This document shows, in pieces, positions 32,660 to 40,643 of a DNA stretch of 50,527 nt. A program made the position numbers and the translations under genes. Origin of the DNA: Bacteroidales bacterium (GTDB taxonomy: Bacteria; Bacteroidota; Bacteroidia; Bacteroidales; UBA932); the NCBI GenBank assembly GCA_028724885.1, contig JAQYTJ010000007.1:1-50527 (forward strand), in the 5' to 3' direction. Numbering within the stretch: position 1 is the stretch's first letter; every line of letters begins with the position of its first letter. A model generated the notes under the pieces. That model did no database searches, was not told the DNA's origin, and saw nothing but the letters and a program-made list of their open reading frames with translations.

Positions 32660-34261
32660 TTAATGTTTAAAGTGCCTTTCTCCAGTGAATAGCATTGCGA
32701 TGCCGTCTTCGTTGGCAGCCTTGATGGAGTCTTCATCGCGGATTGAGCCGCCAGGCTGGACGATTGCCTTTACGCCATATTCATTGGCAACTTTCACGCA
32801 GTCGTCGAATGGGAAGAATGCATCTGAACCCATCACGAGACCGGAATTCTTGACAGCGGCATCAGCTTCTTCGGCAGTAAACTCATTTCCAGCGGCCTCG
32901 GCAGCCTCTGCCTTCAGGGTGGCCGCTGCCTCTTTGAGAGCTATTTCCGCAGAACCTACTCGGTTCATCTGTCCTGCGCCTACGCCGTAGAGCATCTGAT
33001 TCTTGACCACTACTATTGCATTGGATTTCACATGTTTAACCATCTTCCAGGCGAACGTGAGATCGTCCATCTGACCAGCAACAGGCTTGAGGTCGGTCAC
33101 TGCCATGTCTGGAGTAAGCGGCTTTATCTCAAGGTCTTGATCCTGATACAGGCAGCCTCCGTTGACGTAAGTGAACTGCTTCATTGTCTTCGGCATCTTG
33201 CTCTTGTCCATGTCCACGACTATGACGCGGGTGTTCTTCTTGTGTTCTTTGAAGAACTCGACTGCTTCCGGGGCGAACGACGGAGCCATGATGATTTCCA
33301 GGAATATGTGCCAGAGTTCTTTGGCAAGTTCCAAGTTGACTTCGCGGTTGAATGCCACTATGCCGCCATAGATGGAAACCTTGTCACCCTCGAAAGTCTT
33401 TTTCCAGGCATCGAAAATATCCTTCCCGACCGCAGCTCCGCAAGGGTTCATGTGCTTGAGGCCCACGGCGAATGGCTCATCGAATTCGCGCACGATGTTG
33501 AGGGCAGCATTCGCATCCTGAATATTATTGTAGCTCAATTCTTTCCCGCTCAGCTGTGTGGCTGTTGCTAGAGAGAACGGCGCCGGCTCCATCGAGGCAT
33601 AGAATTTCGCGCTCTGGTGAGGATTCTCTCCGTAGCGCAGAGGCTGCTTCTCCTTGAATTCCAGGAACAGCCTCTCATCCAGCCCTGCCTGCTTGCGCAT
33701 GTAGGCGGCGATTGCCATATCATATTCAGTTGTATGGGTATATGCTTTAGCGGAAAGCTTAAGGCGAGTCTGTCGCGTAGTGTTTCCGGTGGCTTTGATC
33801 TCGTCTAGAACCGTCTTGTAGTCTTCAGGGTTCACGACTATCGTCACTGACTCCCAGTTCTTGGCTGCACTGCGCACCATGGATGGACCACCGATGTCGA
33901 TATGTTCTATGGCATCTTCCATCGTGACATCTGGTTTTGCTATTGTTTCGCGGAACGGATAGAGGTTCACGCAGACGAGGTCGATCGTCTCAATGCCGTT
34001 TTCGGCGAGCTGCTTCATGTGATCCGGAATGTCCCTGCGAGCAAGCAGGGCTCCATGGATTTTAGGATGCAGGGTCTTCACGCGCCCGTCGCATATTTCC
34101 GGGAATCCTGTCACTTCGCTGACGCTGGTCACCGGAATTCCGGCATCTTTCAGCATTTTCATAGTCCCACTCGTGGATATGATTTCCCAGCTCAAGGCCG
34201 AGAGTTCGCGGGCGAAATCCACTACGCCCGTCTTGTCACTGACACTTATTAAAGCTCGCAT
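32660..34261 (-). CDS. purH: Bifunctional AICAR transformylase/IMP cyclohydrolase
   Basis: 533 residues. The N-terminal cyclohydrolase (MGS-like) domain shows LISVSDKTGV, STSGTMKML and DGRVKTLHPKIHGALL. The C-terminal transformylase has LRYGENPHQSA, LKHMNPCGAAVG and AIVVVKNQMLYGVGAGQMNRV. Together they make the last two steps to IMP with formyl-THF, which FolD nearby can supply. First gene of a purH-purD pair. Confidence 0.96.
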   Translation of the reverse strand: MRALISVSDKTGVVDFARELSALSWEIISTSGTMKMLKDAGIPVTSVSEVTGFPEICDGRVKTLHPKIHGALLARRDIPDHMKQLAENGIETIDLVCVNLYPFRETIAKPDVTMEDAIEHIDIGGPSMVRSAAKNWESVTIVVNPEDYKTVLDEIKATGNTTRQTRLKLSAKAYTHTTEYDMAIAAYMRKQAGLDERLFLEFKEKQPLRYGENPHQSAKFYASMEPAPFSLATATQLSGKELSYNNIQDANAALNIVREFDEPFAVGLKHMNPCGAAVGKDIFDAWKKTFEGDKVSIYGGIVAFNREVNLELAKELWHIFLEIIMAPSFAPEAVEFFKEHKKNTRVIVVDMDKSKMPKTMKQFTYVNGGCLYQDQDLEIKPLTPDMAVTDLKPVAGQMDDLTFAWKMVKHVKSNAIVVVKNQMLYGVGAGQMNRVGSAEIALKEAAATLKAEAAEAAGNEFTAEEADAAVKNSGLVMGSDAFFPFDDCVKVANEYGVKAIVQPGGSIRDEDSIKAANEDGIAMLFTGERHFKH

Positions 34262-34348
34262 TATATTATGAATGAATATATTATCTTAATATGCCACCTC
34301 GCCAGCCGCAGATGGAACTTCAAATATACTCAAAAATCAGCGCAAGCC

Positions 34349-34795
34349 CTAAAATATCTTTTTCAGGATTTGCGTGGCAGTGACTTTATAGGCAGTCCAT
34401 GCAGAAATGTCTCCATTGTTTTTTACATCGAATTCGACCGTGTCTGGGGCGAATGTGCCTCCGTTAAGATTTCCATCAACGTCTTTGAAGGCGACGAGAT
34501 ATTTGTCAATAGGTTTCGGAATGAATTTTTCGTCATGGACTATTCCTTTGGAATCTGAATATAAAGTGTCTCTGAATACCTGATACACGTCCTCCCCGTA
34601 ATTTGTGATGTCTATTGTCCGAATTCCCTTGATTGGCGTGCCGCTTTCGTCTATGACTTTGATGTCAGCCATGAAATTGGTGATTATTACTCCGTACTCC
34701 AATGTCTTTGGTTCTTCCTCTGAAATCCCGTCGCATCCGGCGAAACCGAGTGCAGATAAAAAAGAGCCCAAGATTGCATATATTAAATTTTTCAT
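34349..34795 (-). CDS. rSAM-associated lipoprotein, copy 1
   Basis: 148 residues from ATG 34795 (MKNLIY; ATG 34804 is also possible). The signal ends in the lipobox GFAGCD. The mature part has LEYGV, a carboxypeptidase-regulatory-like beta region (GTPIKGIRTIDI), RDTLYSDSKG and FKDVDGNLNGGTF. These blocks match copy 2 at 36758-37213, and the pattern fits the 'putative lipoprotein, rSAM/lipoprotein system' family (TIGR04134). Here no radical SAM gene is adjacent; the nearest is 0.9 kb upstream, beyond a phage-like gene. Function unknown. Confidence 0.78.
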   Translation of the reverse strand: MKNLIYAILGSFLSALGFAGCDGISEEEPKTLEYGVIITNFMADIKVIDESGTPIKGIRTIDITNYGEDVYQVFRDTLYSDSKGIVHDEKFIPKPIDKYLVAFKDVDGNLNGGTFAPDTVEFDVKNNGDISAWTAYKVTATQILKKIF

Positions 34796-34807
34796 GTTAC
34801 GCATTGG

Positions 34808-34957
34808 TTAAAGATCGAATATTAAATCAGTAGTTCTAGAATCCTTGCTCGTGGAGTCTGCAAAGTTCCAAAGTTCTTTAGCTAAGTGCTTGGCGAAGTA
34901 ACGGGAGTTGCCATACATGACAGCCTCGGCTTTTCTGTTTTTCCAGAAAAGAGAATG
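34808..34957 (-). other. Open frame directly after the phage-like gene stop, possible read-through tail
   Basis: The frame continues for 49 codons after the TAG (34958-34960) of the phage-like gene. It ends at TAA 34808 and reads protein-like: EAVMYGNSRYFAKHLAKELW. An internal Met at 34918 would give 36 residues. It could be a lost C-terminus cut off by a nonsense mutation, a remnant of another gene, or a small protein. A hairpin (34930-34951, CTTTTCTG/CAGAAAAG) lies in its first part. Confidence 0.4.
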
Positions 34958-35302
34958 CTATTTTGCAGCAGTCAGGATATTCATGAAAGATTTTGGCAAT
35001 ATCACATTTTCAAGAGGAACCGCATCTTTGAATAGTGGTGCGATTTCTTCATCTCGAAAGCCGGCTATGCCGCAGCCGATGCGGGTGACAAGGAATATTT
35101 TGCCGGCATTTCCCTTGGCAAACGTAATAAATTGATCCACATATGGTTTGATGGTATCAACTCCGCCCTGCATTGTCGGGATGGCGTAAGACTGTCCCTG
35201 CATGCCCACGCCCTGCCCCCAAATGGCTCCAAATTTATCCATGGCGGCTCTGGCTGCCCCACCACCGTGCATTCCGGCTAGGTTGCTTCCGAACACGAAC
35301 AC
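34958..35302 (-). CDS. Phage-type macro-like small protein (A1S_2505-like), start probably damaged
   Basis: 114 residues from GTG 35302. The text FVFGSNLAGMHGGGAA, IWGQGVGMQGQSYAIPT and FLVTRIGCGIAGF matches small proteins common in phages and bacteria, called A1S_2505-family phage non-structural protein, of macro-domain-like glycine pattern. The biochemical role is unknown. Upstream, ATG 35346 reads MNIPRI then shifts frame at a GGATA-GGATA tandem (35333-35324). Removing one copy would give MNIPRISSLKPDEVFVFGSN, a normal start, so this copy may be frameshifted or start at GTG. Confidence 0.65.
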   Translation of the reverse strand: MFVFGSNLAGMHGGGAARAAMDKFGAIWGQGVGMQGQSYAIPTMQGGVDTIKPYVDQFITFAKGNAGKIFLVTRIGCGIAGFRDEEIAPLFKDAVPLENVILPKSFMNILTAAK

Positions 35303-35378
35303 CTCGTCCGGCTTCAGTGAGCTTATCCTATCCGGGGTATATTCATATCATTTTCATGATATTGAATCTTAGGTCTTT

Positions 35379-35409
35379 CAAAGATACCAATTTTGCGTCG
35401 GCACTCCAA
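35379..35409 (-). promoter_or_regulatory. Promoter of the phage-like gene
   Basis: TTGG (35409-35406), 19 nt, TATCTTTG (35386-35379) on the minus strand. The predicted start leaves a leader of about 25 nt before ATG 35346, which supports that ATG as the original start. Confidence 0.5.
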
Positions 35410-35449
35410 TAGCGCTTTCCTTATCACAGGCAGGCTTTGGGCAGGCAGG

Positions 35450-35600
35450 GAGCGTGCGGCGGAGTCTGTGGCGTGACTGATAATGAATGTGTTACGGAAG
35501 TGAGCCTCACGCTCCTGCGCGTGTGAGTGTGAGCGTGCGGCGGAGTCGGTGGCGTGACTGATAATGAATGTGTTACGGAAGTGAGCCTCACGCTCCTGCG
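35450..35600 (+). repeat. Two 70-bp direct repeats with internal dyads
   Basis: Copies at 35450-35519 and 35531-35600 differ by one or two bases, spaced by 11 nt. Each starts GAGCGTGCGGCGGAGT and ends CACGCTCCTGCG, so GAGCGTG/CACGCTC form outer arms; GTGAGCCTCAC is a smaller dyad inside. Confidence 0.85.
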
Positions 35601-35684
35601 GTTGTGGATGGAATCGGAGGTGGAGCCTTGGGCTTGAATCGATGGTGTAAGGTTGGGGGCTGGGAGTGCGTGCAGTTCCAGGGG

Positions 35685-36755
35685 TTATCTGGCTTCGATT
35701 TGCTTCATGTGGCAGAAGAGGAGGTGGCCTTCATCATCGCGTAGGTGCATGCCGTTGCCCTCACACCACTTCCAGTACTTGCATTCTGCGCACTCATCCT
35801 TTTTCATCCATGACCTATCCCTGTAAGGCTGGAAACGATTCTCCCACACATCCATGAAATCGTCCTTGTAGATGTTTCCCTGATGATAATTCGCCCGGAT
35901 GCTAGTGCAGGCAGAAATGGAGCCGTCAATCAGCACGGAGCCGACAGTTACGCCAGCATTGCAGAAGAAAAATTGATCCCTGACTTCGCCCTCATAATGC
36001 CCGAGGAAGCCCTCGCAGCCATAACTTGCCTTTATTCGGCCTTCTTTGCGAGTGTCCCGGATGAAGTCCATCATGCCGCGAAACATCTCGGGAGGAAGCC
36101 GCAGTTCCGGATGCTGGGCAGCCCGGCCTTCCGGGAATATGGAGAATATCCTCCAGGCTTGCACTCCGAGGCTGATGAGAAGTTCCTTTATCTGAGGAAG
36201 CTGCGAGAAATTGCGCCGGTTGACGCAGGTCACGACATCGTAGATAAGCCTGGAGCCAGAGAGCAATTTCAGAAGCGCGATGGCTCTCTCGAAGCTGCCG
36301 GGAGTATCTCGCAGCCAGTCATGGTCTTCTTTTAACCCATCCAAGCTTACGGTCATAGTGTGTATTCCTGAATGCAGCAGGCGATCGAAGCGCCCAGGAG
36401 TCATCGCAAACCCGTTCGTCACCATGCCCCACGGAAAGCCACGGAGATATATTCCTTTGCCACATTCTTCCAAGTCCGGTCTCATGGAAGGCTCTCCGCC
36501 AGAGACTATGACGAATACCTTGTGAGGGTCGGTCTTGGCCGCTATCGAGTCCAGCACTTTGAAAAAATCCTCCCTGGGCATGTCCGGCACAGAAGAGACA
36601 TGTTTGCAGTCACTCCCGCAATGCAGGCAGTGCAAGTTGCATCTTACAGTGCTTTCCCAGAACAGTTGCCTAAGGGAATGAGGCTCGACTATAGGTTTAC
36701 GCATCGATTTGGCGATGTCGAGCGCAATTTTCCTGCGTAAAGAAAGCTCAGCCAC
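35685..36755 (-). CDS. Radical SAM/SPASM protein of the rSAM/lipoprotein system
   Basis: 356 residues. The 4Fe-4S/SAM motif CxxxCxxC is C39-C43-C46 (CNLHCLHC), with SGGEPSMRPDLEE for SAM binding. The C-terminal part carries SPASM-like cysteines: CNAGVTVGSVLIDGSISAC, then CAECKYWKWCEGNG. SPASM enzymes modify peptides or proteins. The gene starts 2 nt after a lipoprotein gene, the arrangement of the TIGR04133/TIGR04134 rSAM/lipoprotein pair in Bacteroidales. The proposed role, modification of the lipoprotein, is inference; to my knowledge no reaction has been shown. Confidence 0.88.
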   Translation of the reverse strand: MAELSLRRKIALDIAKSMRKPIVEPHSLRQLFWESTVRCNLHCLHCGSDCKHVSSVPDMPREDFFKVLDSIAAKTDPHKVFVIVSGGEPSMRPDLEECGKGIYLRGFPWGMVTNGFAMTPGRFDRLLHSGIHTMTVSLDGLKEDHDWLRDTPGSFERAIALLKLLSGSRLIYDVVTCVNRRNFSQLPQIKELLISLGVQAWRIFSIFPEGRAAQHPELRLPPEMFRGMMDFIRDTRKEGRIKASYGCEGFLGHYEGEVRDQFFFCNAGVTVGSVLIDGSISACTSIRANYHQGNIYKDDFMDVWENRFQPYRDRSWMKKDECAECKYWKWCEGNGMHLRDDEGHLLFCHMKQIEAR

Positions 36756-36757
36756 TT

Positions 36758-37213
36758 CTACTTGGTTTTTTTCAGTGATTTCTTACCGGAAGCTTCGTAA
36801 ACGCCCTCGTACCAGTTTCCGTCGCCTTTCTTGATTTTCTTGACCTCGAATGTTTCGGTGGCATTCTCGAAAGTCCCCCCATTTTCTTCTCCATCAACGT
36901 CATCGAAAGCTAGCTCGTATTTCTTAGGCGGGGAGAAAAGACTATATTCTTTGCTGACCTTCCCGTTTTCATCGGTGTAAAGAGTGTCTCGGATCAGCCC
37001 CTCATCAACGTAGTCATTCGATTTAACAGTGGTGACTCTTATTCCTTTCAGAGGCTTTTCGTTCTCGTCGGTCACTGTTATGTCGTTCTTAAAATCGCAG
37101 TGGGGCGTTCCATATTCGAGCAGCCCTCCTCCGTTGTTTATCCCGTTATCGCATCCTGAGAAGCCAAGGGCGGCCATGATGCCACTGGACATGAGGTAAA
37201 TTAATTTTTTCAT
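36758..37213 (-). CDS. rSAM-associated lipoprotein, copy 2
   Basis: 151 residues, signal MKKLIYLMSSGIMAALG then lipobox FSGC. Shared with copy 1: GLLEYGTP versus TLEYGV, KPLKGIRV, IRDTLYTDENGKV and FDDVDGEENGGTF. The tail is Lys-rich (KKIKKGDGN...KKSLKKTK). It is the first gene of a two-gene unit with the radical SAM protein (gap 2 nt), so it is the probable substrate or partner. Confidence 0.85.
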   Translation of the reverse strand: MKKLIYLMSSGIMAALGFSGCDNGINNGGGLLEYGTPHCDFKNDITVTDENEKPLKGIRVTTVKSNDYVDEGLIRDTLYTDENGKVSKEYSLFSPPKKYELAFDDVDGEENGGTFENATETFEVKKIKKGDGNWYEGVYEASGKKSLKKTK

Positions 37214-37330
37214 GATGCTTTAAAAAAATAATCGAATATATAAATCCGGCCATTCCGAATCATTGCATGGTAATTGGCAAATAAAGATAAAAATAAGGAA
37301 GGCATTCGAAGCCGGCATGGTTACGCATTG

Positions 37331-37375
37331 AAAAATATGACCGAGATGCTTCGGATAGGAGAACTCGGCCATATT
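37331..37375 (-). terminator. Terminator of the purF-purM-DUF1080 operon
   Basis: On the minus strand AATATGGCCGAG pairs with CTCGGTCATATT (one G-U) and runs into TTTTTC. It lies 18 nt after the DUF1080 gene stop. Confidence 0.78.
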
Positions 37376-37393
37376 CGTTTGTGAAAAGAGTGA

Positions 37394-38026
37394 TTATTTC
37401 TTTTCGATCCAGATGTTGCGGACCTCCAGCGGACCGCCTTCGGACTGGACGGCGATGTAGCCTGATGTGAGGTCGGTTTCGCACTCGTTAATCAGTTTCC
37501 CGTTCACCGAATATTTGACGTGGCCGCCTTTCACTTCTACATCGATTGAATTCCATTCACCGATAGGATTTTCAGGATCAGCTATGTCTTCTGAGCGATG
37601 CTTAAAGCCGAATCCGCTTTCTTTCGGCGTGATGCCTTCGATTTTGGCTCCGCTGAGAGCGACGAATTCTCCAAGGCTGCCATGGCAGAGCTGGCACTCT
37701 ACGCCAATAGGCCAGACCGTGTCGTCATTCTGGACTCTATGGAAGAAACCGGAGTTTGCCCCGTTCTCGTCTGCCCAGCGGAACTCCAAGTGAGCCTTGT
37801 AGTCGCCATAAACCTTTTCGGTGCGAAGATAGCCGTATGGTTGGCCAGTGATTGCTATGCAGCCATCCTTTACTGAGAATGGATTGATGCCGGTCGTGTC
37901 TTTCTGATCCACTACGGGAACCCATCCATCGAAGTCTTTGCCATTGAAAAGCTGAATCTGCTCCTGACTGCCGCATGATGTTAGCGTAAGAGCGACGGCT
38001 ATGATGGGTAAAATGCGTGATTTCAT
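37394..38026 (-). CDS. DUF1080 (3-keto-disaccharide hydrolase-like) lipoprotein
   Basis: 210 residues. A lipoprotein signal ends in TLTSC (Cys 18). The jelly-roll domain shows the family text LFNGKDFDGW, YGDYKAHLEFRW, NSGFFHRV and EWNSIDVEVKGGHVKYSVNGKL. Relatives bind or cleave glycans, and some hydrolyse 3-keto-glycosides. It ends the purF-purM transcript (13-nt gap), an odd place for a carbohydrate gene. Confidence 0.9.
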   Translation of the reverse strand: MKSRILPIIAVALTLTSCGSQEQIQLFNGKDFDGWVPVVDQKDTTGINPFSVKDGCIAITGQPYGYLRTEKVYGDYKAHLEFRWADENGANSGFFHRVQNDDTVWPIGVECQLCHGSLGEFVALSGAKIEGITPKESGFGFKHRSEDIADPENPIGEWNSIDVEVKGGHVKYSVNGKLINECETDLTSGYIAVQSEGGPLEVRNIWIEKK

Positions 38027-38039
38027 AATATTGAATATG

Positions 38040-39119
38040 TTATGTTAATATATGGATGGCCACTCCGCTCTGGGCGGTGACATGGCCGATGACGGAGGCT
38101 TTGTCGCCATGGGAGGCGAGGATGCCGATTGCCTTTTGTGCCTCGCTCTCATCGAGGGCTAGAACCATTCCGATGCCCATGTTGAATATGTTGAACATCT
38201 CCCGGTGGTTGATTTCCCCGTATTTCTCAAGGAACTTGAATATTGGCAGAATCTCCCACGAGCCTTCCTCTATCTCGATGCCTTGGCCTTCGCGAAGTAT
38301 GCGCGGAATGTTCTCGTCGAAGCCGCCTCCGGTAATGTGAGCGACCCCATGCACGTCGCAATTGCGTATCACGTCTAAAACCTGCTTAACGTAGATTCGC
38401 GTAGGAGTAAGCGCAACCATGCCGAGCAGCTGCCCGGAAACCCTAGGCTTGGAAGGGTCTCCGTCCAATGAAACCGAGCCGTCCAGCTCAGGGTATGCCT
38501 TATGCAGGTTCAGCCCATTGTCGGAGAATATTTTGCGGACAAGGCTGAAGCCATTGCTATGGATGCCGGTTGAGGCTATTCCAATGAGAGCATCTCCGGC
38601 TTTGACTTTAGTACCATCGATCAGCTTGGATTTCTCCACCACGCCTGTCGTGAAGCCGGCGATGTCGTATTCGCCCTCGGCATACATCCCCGGCATCTCT
38701 GCTGTCTCTCCGCCGACTAGGGCGCAATTAGACTGCCTGCAGCCCTCGGCGACTCCTGCCACGATTGCCTCCACTACTGCCGGGATCGTCTTCCCCTGAG
38801 CCACGTAGTCAAGGAAAACAAGCGGCTCTGCCCCTTGGGCAAGCACGTCGTTCACGCACATCGCCACGGCATCGATGCCAACGGTGTCGTGCTTGTCCAT
38901 GGCGAAAGCTATTTTCAGCTTCGTGCCAACCCCGTCAGTCCCACTGACCAGGACAGGCTCTTTAATGTTCAGCTTTGAAAGGTCGAACATCCCTCCGAAG
39001 GAGCCGATGTTGCCCATTACCCCAAGCCTGTCGGTGGAAGCCACATGCTTCTTGATTCTCCTGACGACATCGTAGCCTGCCTCGAGGCTGACGCCTGCCT
39101 TCTCGTAGTCTATAGCCAT
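38040..39119 (-). CDS. purM: Phosphoribosylformylglycinamidine cyclo-ligase (AIR synthetase)
   Basis: 359 residues. It closes the imidazole ring in purine synthesis. Motifs: [62 protein letters not shown]. It lies 24 nt after purF. Confidence 0.95.
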   Translation of the reverse strand: MAIDYEKAGVSLEAGYDVVRRIKKHVASTDRLGVMGNIGSFGGMFDLSKLNIKEPVLVSGTDGVGTKLKIAFAMDKHDTVGIDAVAMCVNDVLAQGAEPLVFLDYVAQGKTIPAVVEAIVAGVAEGCRQSNCALVGGETAEMPGMYAEGEYDIAGFTTGVVEKSKLIDGTKVKAGDALIGIASTGIHSNGFSLVRKIFSDNGLNLHKAYPELDGSVSLDGDPSKPRVSGQLLGMVALTPTRIYVKQVLDVIRNCDVHGVAHITGGGFDENIPRILREGQGIEIEEGSWEILPIFKFLEKYGEINHREMFNIFNMGIGMVLALDESEAQKAIGILASHGDKASVIGHVTAQSGVAIHILT

Positions 39120-39143
39120 ATTCTGTTAATATAATATATTCAT

Positions 39144-40550
39144 TTAGAATTTATCCTCGTTTCTATATTCCTCGTAGCTCGAATAAAGAGCAGTAGGGTA
39201 CTTCCCATCGAAGCAGGCCATGCACATGTCGCTTCGGTGCCCTGCCTCCAGCAGCCCTTTGAATGAAAGGTAGCCTAGCGAGTCTGCCTCAATCACTTGG
39301 CGAGCTTCTTCAAGCGTCCTGGAAGAGCAGAGGATTTCCTCTTTCGTGGACATGTCTATTCCGTAGTAGCAAGGATTCTTCATCATCGGGCTGGCGATTC
39401 TCACATGCACTTCCCTCGCTCCGGCCTCACGCAGCATGCGTACGATTCTCAGCGAAGTCGTGCCTCTTACTATCGAATCGTCCACCAAGACAATTCTCTT
39501 GCCGTTCACTATGCTCTTCACAGGTGAAAGCTTCATCTTCACGCCCCTTTCTCTGAGCTTCTGCGACGGCTGGATAAAAGTTCTGGCTATATATTTATTT
39601 TTTATAAGGCCCATCTCATTCGGCAGGCCGCTGGCCTCGGCATAACCAGAAGCAGCGCTGAGGCTGGAGTCTGGCACCCCTACCACGATGTCAGCGTCTG
39701 CGGGCTGCTCTCGCCAAAGGATCTTTCCACTTTCTTTCCTGAATGAGTGTACGTTGCAGCCTTCTATGTCGCTGTCTGGACGAGCGAAGTAGATGTATTC
39801 CATGGCGCACATAGCATGACGCTGGTATTCCGAGTAGAACTGACCTCTGATGCCGTGGCTGTCAATCGTAACAACCTCACCTGGCTCGATGTCCCTAATG
39901 AATTCGGCTCCTGTCACGCTGAAAGCGCACGTCTCACTGGCCACTACGTAGCCATCACCGAGCCGGCCTATGGACAAAGGCCTTAATCCGTATTTGTCTC
40001 GCATTGCGTAAATCCTATTCTTAGTCATTATTACGAAGGCGAAAGCTCCTTCTATCATATTCAGAGCTTGCAGGATAGGAATGATTCTAGGTTTTTCCCT
40101 CTCCGTAGGGTCCTTTCTGATGAGGTGGGCGAGAATTTCGCTGTCGGATGTCGATTGGAACAAGCTGCCGCGATCTTCAAGATATTGCCTTAGCTGGGCA
40201 GAATTCACTATATTTCCATTGTGAGCCAGAGCGAAATCTCCGCTGTTGTGCCTGAAAAGAAAAGGCTGCACGTTCTCGATGCCCTGTCCTCCAGACGTGG
40301 TGTATCGAATATGGCCGATTGCCATGGAGCCTTTCAGCTGTGATAAGTTTCTCTGATTGAAAACTTCGGTGACGAGACCCAGGCCCTTGATTCGGGTGAG
40401 ATGTCCGCTCTCATCGACTGAAACGATTCCTGCGCCTTCCTGTCCCCTGTGCTGCAAAGCATGAAGTCCGTAATAGGTTACTTCAGAGGCATCTGGTACA
40501 TTCCAGGCGCCAAATATTCCACATTCTTCGTTAAGCTCTTTCTTAAACAT
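39144..40550 (-). CDS. purF: Amidophosphoribosyltransferase
   Basis: 468 residues, first committed enzyme of purine synthesis. A short propeptide (9 residues) precedes the N-terminal nucleophile C10 in EECGIFG. The PRPP loop is RIVLVDDSIVRGTT. Four cysteines fit the Bacillus-type [4Fe-4S] site (in IEGCNVHS, NPCYYG and MCMAC), so the enzyme is probably oxygen-sensitive and of the processed, cluster-bearing class. Confidence 0.95.
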   Translation of the reverse strand: MFKKELNEECGIFGAWNVPDASEVTYYGLHALQHRGQEGAGIVSVDESGHLTRIKGLGLVTEVFNQRNLSQLKGSMAIGHIRYTTSGGQGIENVQPFLFRHNSGDFALAHNGNIVNSAQLRQYLEDRGSLFQSTSDSEILAHLIRKDPTEREKPRIIPILQALNMIEGAFAFVIMTKNRIYAMRDKYGLRPLSIGRLGDGYVVASETCAFSVTGAEFIRDIEPGEVVTIDSHGIRGQFYSEYQRHAMCAMEYIYFARPDSDIEGCNVHSFRKESGKILWREQPADADIVVGVPDSSLSAASGYAEASGLPNEMGLIKNKYIARTFIQPSQKLRERGVKMKLSPVKSIVNGKRIVLVDDSIVRGTTSLRIVRMLREAGAREVHVRIASPMMKNPCYYGIDMSTKEEILCSSRTLEEARQVIEADSLGYLSFKGLLEAGHRSDMCMACFDGKYPTALYSSYEEYRNEDKF

Positions 40551-40570
40551 TTTTGCGGATTGCTAGACCA

Positions 40571-40604
40571 CAAATTTAGTCAAATAAAGCGATAATGCGG
40601 CAAA
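40571..40604 (-). promoter_or_regulatory. Promoter of purF
   Basis: TTTG (40604-40601), 22 nt, TAAATTTG (40578-40571) on the minus strand, ending 20 nt before the purF ATG. No purine riboswitch was seen. Confidence 0.5.
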
Positions 40605-40643
40605 ATTTTGTTATTGTTCTTATATTGCGGAAAAATGTTCGCC

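Larger units (their letters stand above)
35347..35684. other. Intergenic region with promoter and repeat pair
   Basis: The region lies between the radical SAM gene stop and the phage-like gene. It holds the latter's promoter (35379-35409), two 70-bp repeats (35450-35600) and a GT-rich stretch to 35680. No gene or RNA was recognised. Confidence 0.7.
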
